Below, piece after piece: positions 29,074 through 40,268 of a DNA stretch of 64,000 bases (position 1 is its first letter; the number at the start of each line of letters is the position of its first letter). This DNA is from Mesostigma viride. Its lineage: Eukaryota; Streptophyta; Mesostigmatophyceae; Mesostigmatales; Mesostigmataceae. A program made the position numbers and the translations under genes. The notes under the pieces were generated by a model that worked only from the letters and a program-made list of their open reading frames with translations, did no database searches and was not told the origin of the DNA. The DNA lies in NCBI GenBank assembly GCA_009746045.1, contig RPFO01001567.1, positions 1 through 64,000 on the forward strand, read 5' to 3'.

Positions 29074-30222
29074 TCAAGCGCTGGTGCTGCCTGAAGAAGC
29101 CGCTGGCTGCTCTCCAGCTACTGCCTCCTCCTCACGCTCCTGCGCTGTGCGTGCCACCGGTGTCCCCACGCGTGGAACTGAGCGGACCTCCTCCGCGTTG
29201 TAAGGACCTAGCACACGGCTCACCGGCCTCCCGGCTGCTGTCTGCTCTACCGGCAGTCTAGGCGCACTGCCACGGCGATACCACTGAAGATTTCTGACCC
29301 ACCGACTACCACCACCCCGTCGGTCGTTCCGCGACCCCCGACCAATCTCACCAAAATCGTGTTCCGGCTCAAAGGGTATGTTTAACTCTGCTGTACGCCG
29401 AGCTGAGTAGCCCTCGTTTGTGCCGTCACCTTCGTCAATCTGTTGTGACGACCGGGCTATGATGCCCGTTGGTCGATCCACGAACTGATCGTGGAACTCC
29501 TCGTCGGAGACGTCCCGACCGGTGATGACTGTCACCGTCGGCCCAGTCGCCCCTGGCCTGCTCTGCAACCTCGGAGTGTCCAAGGTCGACCAAATGCCCG
29601 GTGGACGCGTAGTGATCACCCAGTGATCGGCGTGACCACGCTCCTCTTGGATCAGAATGTTGACCAGGTGCTCACACGTTTGAGCCACCACCTCGGCCGA
29701 ATCCCACGGGCTATCGGCCTCGCGCGTCTGCGCGTCCCGTATGATGTGTGACGCGTCGGTCCCCTCCCCCAGCGAGCTTGTCGCCACCCAGTGATTATAC
29801 AATGTGGTTCCACCTAAACAGATGGCCACCAGTTGGCCCAGCGTCTCGCGCGCTAAGTCAAGCGCCTGGATGGTTACGTGCCCGCCCTGGTACGCAACTT
29901 CTAAACTGTAGATCAATGAAGCAATTTCGTCGCGAATAGCGACGAGGCGCTCCGTGCAGACCCGCCCTGTTTCCCCTGGCGACGTCGTCGCCCGAATCCT
30001 CATCACCACAGGGTCATTTGCCGACGGCCCTGCTGCGTTACCGAACACAGCGACCCAACCGCCTTCCGCAAGGCCCCTCGCAACGTAGGCCGCTTGCACA
30101 AATGTAGAAGCGTTGGACTGGTGATTATAGGGGTAGAATGCGTTTTCGCGCGCCGGCAACTCTGGAGCTGCTTCGCGCCTGGGAGATGACTCAGGTGTCT
30201 CAACCCGAGCCTCGGCCGACAT
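29074..30222 (-). CDS. E2 ORF1: conserved accessory protein, 382 aa, function unknown
   Basis: The only intact copy of ORF1. ATG at 30222-30220 (MSAEARVETPESS) is chosen because E1 and E3 have an ATG at the same distance from the 5' LTR; the upstream in-frame TTG is not used. Residues about 30-70 (AFYPYNHQSNASTFVQAA, ARGLAEGGWVAV) and 95-170 (PGETGRV, EVAYQGGHVT, LYNHWVATSSLGEG) are best conserved; later blocks are RPTGIIARSSQQI and RWVRNLQWYRR. It is predicted soluble, mixed alpha/beta, with no Cys-rich motif or membrane segment. I cannot assign it to a family. A structural, RNA-binding or host-interaction role would fit its position ahead of Gag, but that is a guess. Confidence 0.8.
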   Translation of the reverse strand: MSAEARVETPESSPRREAAPELPARENAFYPYNHQSNASTFVQAAYVARGLAEGGWVAVFGNAAGPSANDPVVMRIRATTSPGETGRVCTERLVAIRDEIASLIYSLEVAYQGGHVTIQALDLARETLGQLVAICLGGTTLYNHWVATSSLGEGTDASHIIRDAQTREADSPWDSAEVVAQTCEHLVNILIQEERGHADHWVITTRPPGIWSTLDTPRLQSRPGATGPTVTVITGRDVSDEEFHDQFVDRPTGIIARSSQQIDEGDGTNEGYSARRTAELNIPFEPEHDFGEIGRGSRNDRRGGGSRWVRNLQWYRRGSAPRLPVEQTAAGRPVSRVLGPYNAEEVRSVPRVGTPVARTAQEREEEAVAGEQPAASSGSTSA

Positions 30223-30243
30223 GAAACCTTGCAAACAGAAATG

Positions 30244-30253
30244 CAATAGTACG
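30244..30253 (-). promoter_or_regulatory. E2 leader motif next to the 5' LTR
   Basis: Transcript strand CGTACTATTG directly after the LTR, complementary to 23401-23410. Confidence 0.6.
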
Positions 30254-30900
30254 AGTTAGCGAGCAGCCAGAACTGTGAGTTCCTGGTCTCTCACACACAC
30301 AACGGGATGAGCCAAAGTTGCAAGGCAGCAACCTTTTAACCCGTGCACCAAGCCACGACCACGGTGAGCGGTTCCACGTCCAATGTGGGAGCCTCGGTTC
30401 GTGCTTGCCAAGATAGCTGGTCATCCCCCATGACCAAGCTATATCCTTTGCGTTGTTCCTCGTTCCCATCGGCGTGACGAGGCACGTGCAGGCAGGCAAG
30501 CAAATCCTCAACGTCCACTGGCATCAGTGCAGAGCCAGGACGAACTGGATTTGCCTAGACTCTGCAACCTAGGAAGTACAGGACCTGTCACAAGCCTGCA
30601 AGGCCTAGTATCCTTGCAGACCTGTGCCAGTCCCTGTAGTCCACCAGTCACAGGCTGCTGCTCCTCTGGTCTACGTGGACCACAGTCACGTGATAGTCAG
30701 GCTAAGCCTGTGCAGGCACGGCCTGCCACGTGTCCTGTCCACTATACCAGAGGACTGTACCCTAGTCGGCCACGGACGGCTAGGACTTCGGGACCTCATA
30801 TCTTTCTCGTCCCTTGTCTGTTTCAGGCGGTCAGCACGGCGTTGGAAAGGTCTTTCCAAACTGCATCCACTTAGCATATTGGTTGCCCAAAATGCTAACT
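30254..30900 (-). repeat. E2 5' LTR (647 bp)
   Basis: Pairs with 22445-23090; followed by target duplication GTAGG at 30901-30905. Confidence 0.93.
30687..30732 (-). promoter_or_regulatory. Two CACGTG boxes in the E2 5' LTR
   Basis: CACGTG at 30687-30692 and 30727-30732, with spacing close to that in E1 and E3. Confidence 0.45.
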
Positions 30901-30905
30901 GTAGG

Positions 30906-31082
30906 ACTTCGACTGGTACCACGAAAACGGACTCAGTACAAATGAAGGGTTAACGATATTCCAACCGGGCATATTTTCCCTTCTGGCACTTTCGTTTGGC
31001 CTTCTGGTATCAATTCCTTCCGGTAATATTCGGAAATACCCGTGTCACCACAGGGATTCGAACCCCCGACTTCCGAGGTCTT
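30906..31082. other. Short flank between E2 and MITE copy 2
   Basis: No gene. A minus-strand B-box-like stretch (GGGGGTTCGAATCCC, about 31048-31062) ends just before the MITE, but no complete tRNA fold was found. Confidence 0.4.
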
Positions 31083-31294
31083 AGTTATTATAAATAGTGA
31101 CGGAACCTTTTTGCCACTTGGCAATTAGGTCCGTCACTATTTATCCGGCAAAACCCACTCGCCGGTATCAATTCCGCGCCACGTTCACGTGAACTTAACG
31201 CGGAATAGATACCGGCGAGTGGGTTTCGCCGGATAAATAGTGACGGACCTAATTGCCAAGTGGCAAAAAGGTTCCGTCACAATTTATAATAACT
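31083..31294. mobile_element. 212-bp foldback MITE, copy 2
   Basis: Same length and arms as 15249-15460, with the central ~30 bp inverted relative to copy 1 and a few substitutions. Confidence 0.85.
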
Positions 31295-32540
31295 TTTGTG
31301 GCCGGTCTCCGGCCGGACACGTCACCTACTCTACTACAACCGTCTACGGAACGTACACGTGCACATTTAGGGCCCACTGAACGCGAGCAAATTTTCCAGT
31401 CCGGGCGACCAACTTGAGTGAAAATCTGTGAAAATCGTACGCTAGTTCCCGGCCAATCGGAGATTCTGGAGACATTTGCCCTTCCCATGGCGCTACGGAG
31501 ATGTGCGTCGGACGGAGGCCGTAAGCATTTGTAACCGTTGGGGTAACACAGCGGACACGTCTTGCACAGTGAATAACCTTAGTTCACTGTGCAATGTTCA
31601 GACGGAGGAGACAACTTCCACTCCGGGCGACCAACTTTAGTGTAAATTGTCCTACGGTATAACCGATCATCCTAACACTCATCCCACACCCACCCACCCT
31701 CTCCAACTGCCTGTGCTCCCAGCTACTCTGCCAGCCATTTACCAAGGCATCCACCTTTCAGCCAGCCATGCACCTGCCATTGAACCCACCCACGTCTAGG
31801 CATAGTCCCTTGAAGCGGCATCTAAAACCAAAGTAAGCCTCCCACCCAAGGTGGCTCCCTGAGCAACTTAACAACCAACCAACCGGCAATCAACCACTAG
31901 CTACACAACCACCTAACCACCTAACCACGGCTCAACAACCCGATCACTGAACCACCTAACCTCCCAACACCCAAACCAGCCAGGCATGCGCCGCACGGCC
32001 CACTTGCCCTCGCACGCCCGCAACATTGCACCGGCCCCCCGATACACGCCCCGCTCACCTAGCCAGCCACAGTGACACCCAGCCAGCCACCTGCCCAACT
32101 CACGCATGAAGGCAATCTTAGGGCTCCACGCATAGCCTCAGATTGCATCACTTGCATCGCCTGGGTAGTTTGCATGAGGCAGCTTCCACCTGGTTGTCAG
32201 CAACTGAAAAGGCTCTTTCTTCACAGTAATGAATGACAACAACGCTAGAAACGTTATCTTATCCCTCTTGAAAACAGTCATTAAATCAGAGGGGCCCACG
32301 CAAGACGCTATCCCATAATTATTGTGATAAATTAATGGATGAATTGATTAATTTTGCGCTCATGGTCCTCCCTGCCTTACCAATGAAATATAAATGCTTC
32401 CGTAACGCTCAATAAATGTCACAACTAAACCTAACGCACATGCAATGATATCAAGGAGACAACCAAGGAGCAATGATATACGCATACGTAAGTTACATGT
32501 ACGCATAACGCAATACGCCTTAGGATCAGGAGACGTCCGT
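31295..32540. other. No gene seen
   Basis: A CCGGGCGACCAACTT block occurs near 31403 and again near 31626, a weak degenerate repeat. 31700-32110 is C/A-rich low-complexity sequence with CCAGCCAGCCACC-like runs. The last 17 bases before E3 match the 400-bp satellite unit. Confidence 0.45.
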
Positions 32541-32545
32541 CCTAT

Positions 32546-33199
32546 ATTTGCACAGCAACTCGTCAGCAGAGCTTGTGAGCTCCTGGTCCTTGCCGGCTGG
32601 AATGACCCAAGGCTGCTGGCTAGCAACCTTTATCCTCACACCAGGCCTACGACCCTCGATAGGCTCGCCACTCGTCGTGACGACCAAGGTTCGTGTGTGA
32701 AGACGCTCGTTGCCTCGTTGAGCCTCGAGCTATATGCAACCTCGTTCCATCCTTGTTCCTCAGTCATGAGCAACGCTGGGCAACGCTACATTGCCAGAGC
32801 CTCGTATCGCTGCCTTGCATCCTCGTTGCAGGCAGCATACAGGAATCTCTGGCTATCCTGTGTCTAGGACAGCACAGGACCTGCCACAGTCCTGCAAGGA
32901 CTTACATCCTTGCAGACCTGCTGGCTGGTTACTGGCTTCTACTAGCCACAGTACCGTTGAGCCCTCAGTACACTGTGTCCCAGTCACGTGAGAGTCCAGG
33001 CTAAGCCTGTGCAGGCACGGCCTGCCACGTGTCCTGTCCACTATGCCCTGAGTGTGCACCGCCCTCGCCCACCGGTCGGCAGTACTTCGGGACTTGATAA
33101 CTTTCTAGTCCCTTGTCTGTTCTAGGCGGTTGACACGGCGTTGGAAAGGTCTCCTCAACCTGCATCCATCTAGCACATTGGTGCCCCAATATGCTAACT
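32546..33199 (-). repeat. E3 3' LTR (654 bp)
   Basis: Plus-strand start ATTTGC, end GCTAACT; pairs with 40269-40921. Confidence 0.93.
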
Positions 33200-33212
33200 C
33201 CAACCCTTTCTT
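33200..33212 (-). other. E3 polypurine tract
   Basis: Minus-strand AAGAAAGGGTTGG next to the 3' LTR; a close second copy lies near 33390-33405. Confidence 0.7.
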
Positions 33213-33469
33213 GTTTTGGAGCTTGGACCAGCCTGAGAACCTATCAGCCACTGTCCCCACAAGCCTTGAACATCTGATCCCTCCCAGAGACCAGACCTGC
33301 CTTTTCTTTTGGAACCTGAGGTGCCTCCAAATATTAGCTAGGCCTGCTCATTGGTTCAAAGGTTGCCCTCTGACCCACATGACATCCCAACCCTTTCTTT
33401 GGGAACCTGGTGTAGATTAAAGTTAGGTCTTCACTTAGTCAGAGGAGTTTGGATAGAGGAGTCCATGAA

Positions 33470-33479
33470 CGTACTATTG
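33470..33479 (-). promoter_or_regulatory. E3 3' UTR site complementary to the leader motif
   Basis: Transcript strand CAATAGTACG, exact complement of 40259-40268. Confidence 0.6.
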
Positions 33480-33659
33480 TGAGTTCCTGGTCATCCAGTT
33501 ATCACAGGCGCCCGTTCATATGGCGCCCGCCACGGAGCCTCCTTTATCTTTTAAATCCTTCCAAAGACTGAGAGAGCCCTGACAAATGTTAGCCAACACA
33601 TGGGGAGCCCATGTCCTCACTGAGTACTCAGGATTCATACATGCCAGGCTGAGGTCAGC

Positions 33660-33676
33660 TGGGGAATCGAACCCCA
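33660..33676 (-). other. Hairpin resembling a tRNA T arm in the E3 3' UTR
   Basis: TGGGG-TTCGATT-CCCCA on the transcript strand, identical to E1. Confidence 0.55.
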
Positions 33677-34129
33677 CCCCATATCCTCCAGGTTTGGATC
33701 AGCTCCTGGAACTGAGCATCACAAACAACAAGACATGACAATAACAAGATTATGTTTTATTATAAAGAGTATAACCCATAGTGAGGCCCCTGGCAACCAC
33801 GTCCAACATGGTCACACAACCAGGGATTTTATTAGCATGCAACAGGTTGGTTACAGAGAATATATACAAATGTACAGCAACCTGTTAGAGCCAACACTTG
33901 GGCTGCCCTTGCAGGGTCCATTCCATGAAGACCCAAGGCCCATTACAAAGTCCTTAAGACTCTTCTGCAGCTCCATGACAGAGCCAGGCGAAATTCTCAG
34001 CCAGGGGAGTGACTCCACCCTGACCCCTGTCCAGCAGAGTGTGTCTGAACTCTGAAGGACCTGCTGTCAGCCACCACGTGGCTGCCCAGCCCACTGGGAT
34101 GCCTCCCACCTAGAGCAAGGCTGTTTGGT

Positions 34130-37100
34130 CTACTCTGGCCCTCCCCCCTTGGAGGCCATGAGCCCACGAAGCAAAGGGTATTGCAGCTCAGCCTTCTCCT
34201 CCAGCTTGGTGAGAGCATCTGCAGGGTTGTCCACGCCAGCCACATGTTCAATGTTAGCTAAGCAAGACATTTCCTTGAGCAACAAATAATCAAGGTCCCT
34301 GCTCCTGGCCAGCTGCCTGTGCACAAACTGCACCATGCCCATGCTGTCAGTTCTTACCAGTGTGTGCATCTGCAACCGACAGGAAGCCACTTGACATAGC
34401 TGGTAAAATAGCTCCCTCAAGTAAAGAGCAGTATGAAGCCCTTCACAGATTGCCCTGCACTCAGCAATGTCACTGCTGGGAGTTACCCTGTTCTGCAACC
34501 GACTGTACCAGCAGACCAGAGAGGACTGTTCCTGCACCAGGGATATTAATGCTGCTGCACGGCCCCTGACCTCTGTGACCTTCCTACTATCCATAGAACT
34601 GTCCACATAGAGCATCATGTCAAAAGGCCTGTACAAATCCAAAGGACCCAGCATGAGAGGGGGAGACATGCGAACAGCCTCTACCACTCTCTCAGCACCC
34701 ACCTCAACCAGTTGGGAATCGGTCAACCGACTCAGTACCAACAGGTCAGGAGCACAAATGCTGGCCAGCCATGCCAACATACCTCGTATTGTTGCACATC
34801 TGGCCTGGGTGATGGGCTCCTGCAAGGCATCTATGATCTGCTGAGGATAATCCTTACCACCCTCCAGCTGGATGGACCATGTACCCTGCTTGGACCAAGG
34901 TCGCCTGCATTCCACAAAACACCATGGGCTCATTCTCAACCATGTACTGGATCTTACCCAGTTCAAACCGTTTCTGGATCCTGGCCAGAGTCAACTCTTG
35001 CCAAGTGGGATGGCCCAGGAGATGCAGATCATCACCATGCAGGGAGGCAAACGCTGGCAGCCCCTCATAGCTACCCTGAAACAGACAAGGATCAACTGGA
35101 GAGACTGAGAGACCACAGACAGACCTGAGGTACTTCTCCAAGCTCTTCCTCCAGATGATGGGACTCGATCTAAGGCCTTCACGCCTTTGAGAATCCTCAA
35201 ATACCTCGTCTTCAGCTCTGCCCTCCACACTGCAGGCACCTTAACAAAGAAAGGGGGTATTGTGCGCCAAGTATCCTGTGCTTCCTGCTGATCACCCTTA
35301 AGAAAAGCCCTCTTGAAATCTACCAACACAGAGCTATAGGGTATCCCCTTCTGCAGAAAAGACAAATAAATGCACAACAAAATCCTCCATGTATCATGCA
35401 GCATCCCTGGTGTGTAAAGCTCCTCATCTGCTAACTGTCCAGTGCCATGGTACTCAGTCACAACTGGTCTAACATGTGGCACCTGCACGCCATCTACCTC
35501 CTTGAGCTTGAGGACAAACATCAATCTGAGCAGCTGGTGATCCTCAGGGAGGACATCCACAGGCTCTGCACAGTTGGCAACTATCCACTCATGCCCAGAA
35601 GCAACAAAGCCAAGAGTCCATGCCTTAGCCATCTTGGGGCTTTGCATCATCTCCACTAGCTTGCGCCAAGGTACAGGACTCGTTCCTGGGATCTGGTACC
35701 TCTGCACACCCAACTCACGTGGGTCAAACGTAGTAGGGAGGATCAGCAGGTCCCCAGCAATGGGCTCCTTTGTATCAGGACCCTCTGCCTCTAGACCCCT
35801 CACAGCCCTTACAGCCACACTAAGACCCTGGGAGTAGCGATATCTCTGCAAGGGAAGGCGGCCCTGCCCTTCTAATGCTAGCTCCTCAGAGGATATCCTC
35901 ACCCCTGGTAAGCACAAGAAGTTCTGACCTAGAATGGCAGGCCCCTGATACCCTTCAACCACACTGAACGTGGTGGGCACCCCCAGGATAGGCACACTCA
36001 CTTCTCCCAAGATCTTCATGGACACATTCCCAGAGAAATCAGACACAGCTAGGCAGCTAGGGGATGACCACTGCAAGCCTGCAGCATCCTCTACCCTTAG
36101 AATGGACACCTGTGAGTTGGTATCCACTTCTAGTGCTGGTGCCCCACATGACCCCCATCCCGTGAGCTTAGATACCTTGGGATCACGCTTGCTGTTCTGC
36201 AGAGCTCGAATGATGTCCGCCATAAGCAGCCCCCTGGACTGTGGTGCAGCCCTGGCCACCTCTGGCCTTGTGACAGACGTCTCAGCAGACTCCTGCTCAC
36301 CCTCATCCATCCAGGACAGACCATAATCCAAGCATGGTGGGTTAGCATCTGCTGCCTGGCTCTCATCCTGCTCATCTCCCTCCAAGGGAGGATCAGGGCC
36401 GTCTTCAGGCCAGATTGCAGTTGGCCTTCTCTCCTTGACGTGAGCCCAGGATAGCCTGTACACGTGCTTGGGATTACTCTCCAAAGCCACCAGACAAGAA
36501 TGGTTAGCTTCCTCAACATGGGTTACCTGCCCATCTTGCCACTTGCCACGCTTGCCTGGTAATGACGGTTCCTTCCACATCCTGACCCTCAGTCCCACCT
36601 GGGGCCTCAGCATTTTCCAACCCTTGTCCTTACGCCTCAATCTGGAAAACACCCTGTCTGCCTTCTTCAGGCAGGCTGCCACCACGTCCTGTGATAGCAT
36701 ACCAAACTGCAATGCCAGGGGAGAGACTGCCACACCATCATAGTAATAGGTTACCCTGTGGTTAAGCTGCTCCTCAATCCCCTTACACCAAGCTGCTTTC
36801 TCTAGAGCTGATGCCACAACAGGCACACTCCTAGCTGCTAGCACCACTGTTTTTACTTCACGTATAGATCTCTCTACAGCTCCCTGCTGCCCATGGGATT
36901 CCCTAGGGACCACTACCAACTTACAAGGAAGCTGGTCAGCCAGCTTGATCAAGCAGTCAAACTGCAAGTCAGCTTGCACCTTGGTGTACACCCCAAAGCC
37001 TGGCAACAAAGACTGGAGACCCATCAACAGCTGATGCTCCTGCATTCCAGGAAGAATGGTCAGCAACCTATATCTGCTAAACCTATCCACCCCCACCAAC

Positions 37101-37720
37101 AGATACATGCCCCTGATGTGTTGGATGTCCACCTGGATATCCCCCCGCTCTCTAGCAGGTTCTCTGGCATGGGACTGTGGGAGGCGAACAGCATTCTCCT
37201 GACAGACACAATTCTGAGCAGCTGCACTGCAGGCCTCTAGCAAAGGCTCCTTGCCAATCTTCCAAGCAAACATCTCTGCCTGCTTAGAGTGACCAAAGAT
37301 ATGGTGTAGAGTGTTTCCAGCCTGAGCATAGCTCAACCCCCTGTCAGCCTGGCTGCACAGAGAGGAACGTGACAAAGACTGTGTGCTTGGGATAGCACGA
37401 CCCACCTGCTGTTCTCTTGCTCCAGGGACCTCCTCCAAGGTAGCTCGGCTCCCAGAGCCAGCCCCGGTTCCCACAGAAGCTGCAGGTCCTTCCAGTCTGG
37501 CGGCTTGACTCCCAGAGTCAACCCCAACAACTGGAGACCCTGCACCTGCCACAGGCACAGGGAATTCCACTGCTGCAGCAGCGTTATTGCAATCATTGAG
37601 TGGAAGCACCTCATCATTCCCAACCCCTTGCTGCTGCACAAGAGGGACACCCCCATTACTATGTACAACTGTTCGTCCCACTAGGGGTGATTGACTATTT
37701 ACAGGGGACAACATCTCAAG
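34130..37720 (-). pseudogene. E3 pol: integrase, protease-like, RT, RNase H (best preserved copy)
   Basis: In frame with Gag after TGA 37723-37721. One frame runs to about 35185. Counting from Met at 37714: zinc motif HHIFGH (137-142) and CVC (169-171); integrase Asp196 (DIQVDIQ), Asp249 (VQADLQFD) and Glu281 (HGQQGAVERS), with 31 residues between the last two; a basic C-terminal domain (370-430, KRGKWQDGQV); the protease-like block DTNS (531-534) and PAILGQNFL (592-600); and RT start (LVEMMQSPKMAKAW, about 686) with VDFKRAFLKGD (798-808). Frame breaks near 35185 and 34900 lead to HGDD (35028-35039) and RNase H (LYVDSSMDS, DNPADALTK), ending at 34130. This copy shows directly that the protease-like block follows integrase. 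Confidence 0.88.
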
Positions 37721-37723
37721 TCA
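37715..37723 (-). other. E3 gag-pol in-frame stop, TGA-CTT context
   Basis: TGA 37723-37721, then CTT GAG and an in-frame ATG at 37714. Readthrough gives Gag-Pol; restart at the ATG nine bases downstream is an alternative in this copy only. Confidence 0.6.
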
Positions 37724-38681
37724 TGGCTTACCCACCTGGCCAGAGCCTGCTCCAGCAGACTTGGCCTGGTCTGGGCAGTCACGTCGCCAATGACCCGTCC
37801 TGCCACATCCAAAGCACTTGTCATCCTTCCCAGCAGCAGCCTTCTTCAGGCCACCCTGGTTCTGGCTGCTCTGACTGGCCTGGGTGCCCTGGCCCTGGCT
37901 CTTGCCTTGCCCTTGGCCACCCTTGTTCTGCTGACCACCCTGGTGACCACCAGCCTGCTGCTGACCCTTGCCTTTGGATCCCTGCTGCTGGCCCTTGCCA
38001 CCCTGGTTACCATTCTGCCTGCGCCTGTTAGCCCTCTGACGCCTACTAGGTCTGGTTTCTCCCTGAGCACCCTGCCCAGGGGCGTCACCATGGACCTGAT
38101 GAGCGGAGGCTGAAGGGGCACCAGTCACCTGGATTGCCTTGCAAGCAGCATTGTCAGATGGACGGATATTGAAAATAACCTTTTGCAAGGCTGGCCACGT
38201 CCCATCTGTCTGATCAGCAAACATCCTAGCTGCATTTCTCCCATCCACACTCAGCCCCATGCGATCCAGGAAGTAATCTGCCACTGCTCTATCAGTCAGA
38301 TTGAAGCCATGCTTGGCCCCCTTCTCCCTGATGCGTGTGAGCCGCTGCAGCTCCTCAGCTATTGTGCCCTTGATCTCAAAGGTATCATAGCTGAGCTTAT
38401 AGTGATTAGTGAGGTTGAGTACCTTATCAGAAAACTCCTGACGTAGGCCCTCTAGGAACTGAGACCAAGTCAGCTTGTCCTTGACAGCCTGCCTAGCCTT
38501 GTCCCTCACCCTCACTTGAATCCCTATTAGTCGTGGATGTGTGGAATACCTGCACAAGGTTGACAGTGGGATCTACAGAGCATGAAACTAGCTCCATATC
38601 CTCCAACCACTTGTCTAGCTCTTCCTGTCCCACAGGAGGCTTGAGAGGCTTCTGGCCATTCATCACAGCCACAGCACTCAT
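37721..38681 (-). pseudogene. gag: E3 Gag with CCHC knuckle (one frameshift)
   Basis: ATG 38681-38679 (MSAVAVMNGQKPLKPP), overlapping a TGA as ATGA. The frame breaks near 38515, within the stretch that reads NRDSSERVRDK in E1. The second frame (38557-37721) carries the rest of the capsid-like domain (MGLSVDGRNAARMFADQTDG), a Gln/Gly/Lys-rich linker and the knuckle CFGCGRTGHWRRDC. It is closely related to E1 Gag. Confidence 0.82.
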
Positions 38682-39065
38682 ATGAGGTCTAGTCCCAGGC
38701 AAAGCACGAGGGTCACTGCCAATGACAGCAGCTCCTACGGTGCTAATGGCGCAGGAACATAGCTGCAGGAACACCAGACGGAGGCACACATGGTCTCTTA
38801 CCAGGTGCTTGCCGTTCAGCATCATTCTGGCCCTCCCCCGTCAGCACCACGCCGTCGGTTGGCCACCCTGCACGCTCCTCCCCTTGTGCCACCTCTTTCC
38901 TCTTCCGGTTGGAAGCCCTCCTGCCATTGACGCCCTCTGCCGTTGGGATCGCCTGTCCCTCTGGCACGACGTTGGCGGGGCCTCCCGTGTCTGCCCTTGC
39001 CTCACCCCCGCCATCCCCCGCTCCTGCCCCGCTCCCGCTGCCGCCCCGCGCGTGTTACGAAGCAT
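38678..39065 (-). pseudogene. E3 ORF2: small basic protein (degenerate)
   Basis: ATG 39065-39063 (MLRNTRGAAAGAG). The conserved blocks EGQAIPTAEGV and NRKRKEVAQGEERAG sit in another frame (38967-38743). The frame that ends at the Gag-overlapping TGA (38680-38678) has an extra stop near 38735. It is homologous to E1 ORF2 but no longer intact. Confidence 0.55.
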
Positions 39066-39117
39066 TATAGAATACCACAGAAAACACACGCAGATATGGC
39101 TGCTGGAACCCTCAGGC

Positions 39118-40245
39118 TCACGCACTTACTCCAGACGAGGCCGCCTCCTGGCTTGCACTCGCCTGCCCCTCCTCACGGTCTGGACGCTCCTCAACACCCT
39201 CAGCAACCGGTGTGGCTGCTGCTGCCGCTGCGACAATCTGGAGGCTTGGGTTAAACTCTCCCAGACGCAGGTCACAGGTCGCCCGTCTCCTTGCGTTCGA
39301 CTGGATGTTGTGTCTCACCTGGGTTGCGATGCCAAGCAAGATCGCGCACCCACCGCTTACCGCCGCCGACCAGCTCGTTCTGCTCGCCTCGGCCGTAACG
39401 GTCGTACTCGTGAGTCACCTCACGAGGGAATGCAGATCAGCTCTCTGCCTTCCTCGTAGGTCTCGGTAGTGCCGTCGCCCTGTTTATCTGCTGGGCTGAG
39501 CGCTTGACGGAGCCCTCTGGCTTGTCAGTCCACTCAAATGGACGTCTTCAGGCGTCTTCTCGACCCCCGTGACAATTCCACCTCCGGACCCCACGCAGTG
39601 GTGGTTTCCGGCCTCGGTGTATCAAGCCTTGAGTATACCCCGAAAGGCTGTGTGGTAATAAAGAACCTGTCTGCGTACCCTCTCGACTCTTGCAAAAGGA
39701 CAGCAACAAGATTCTCAATGTTTGGGCAAATACCTCTGCCGTGCTCCAAGGATTTACCGTCTCCCGAGCACGCGCGTTCCGGATGATGTCGGCGTCTGGT
39801 ACCCCCTCTCCTAGCACTGCTGTCGCCACCCAGTGGTTAAACAGCCGGGTGCTGCCGAGCGCTGTTGCCACAATCTGGCTAAGCGCCTCCCTGGCTAGGT
39901 CGAGACCGGCTAGAGTGATATGGGCGCCCTGATAAGCGACCTCCACACGATTAGCAGTTTCAGCTAGCGCGTCACGTAGCGCACCAACTCTTCCACCGCC
40001 ACTCGCCCCGTCTCACCTGGAGAAATCACGACGCGAGCCCGTTGAATAATCGGGTCCGCCGCCGCTGGCCTGCTGCCTCCCCCACTCACCGCCACCCACC
40101 CCTCTTCTGCCAAGTGCCTCGCTACGTAGGCCGCTTGCACGAATGTTGGAGCGTTTGCTTGGTTACGGTAGGGGAAAAACGCTTGCGCGTCTCTCTGCTC
40201 GTTCGCCTCACCAGCACCGTGGCTGCTTGACGATGAACCAGACAT
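39118..40245 (-). pseudogene. E3 ORF1: conserved accessory protein (several frameshifts)
   Basis: ATG 40245-40243 (MSGSSSSSHGAGEANEQRD). The first frame runs to 39964 with FFPYRNQANAPTFVQAA and EEGWVAVSGG. The second (39946-39548) has EVAYQGAHIT, LFNHWVATAVLGEG and the region after it. Later pieces are scattered over frames and end at 39118. It is clearly the same protein as in E1 and E2. Confidence 0.7.
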
Positions 40246-40258
40246 GAAAGCGTGGAAG

Positions 40259-40268
40259 CAATAGTACG
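40259..40268 (-). promoter_or_regulatory. E3 leader motif next to the 5' LTR
   Basis: Transcript strand CGTACTATTG directly after the LTR, complementary to 33470-33479. Confidence 0.6.

Larger units (their letters stand above)
22445..30900 (-). mobile_element. E2: full-length Copia-type LTR retrotransposon
   Basis: LTRs at 22445-23090 (646 bp) and 30254-30900 (647 bp) differ by about one substitution and one indel. The 5-bp duplication GTAGG lies at 22440-22444 and 30901-30905. Same minus-strand plan as E1: ORF1, ORF2, Gag, UGA-CUA stop, Pol, 3' UTR. ORF1 is intact; ORF2 and Gag have one frameshift each and Pol several. Confidence 0.93.
33200..34129 (-). other. E3 3' untranslated region
   Basis: About 0.93 kb without a supported ORF. 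It carries the leader-complementary site (33470-33479), the GGCGCCCG direct repeat (about 33505-33528) and the T-arm-like hairpin (33660-33676). Its first ~210 bases are a degenerate repeat of a ~95-bp block that begins with the polypurine tract. Confidence 0.6.

Noticed and set aside
31040..31082. tRNA gene interrupted by the MITE
   Set aside because: Only a T-arm-like piece is present; the sequence on the other side of the MITE gives no anticodon arm.
37490..37530. VDSGSQ in the E3 Pol linker as the true Copia protease motif
   Set aside because: E1 has GSGS and E2 has neither; the linker is low complexity and lacks a following ILG-type block. DTNS with ILGQNFL is kept in all three copies.
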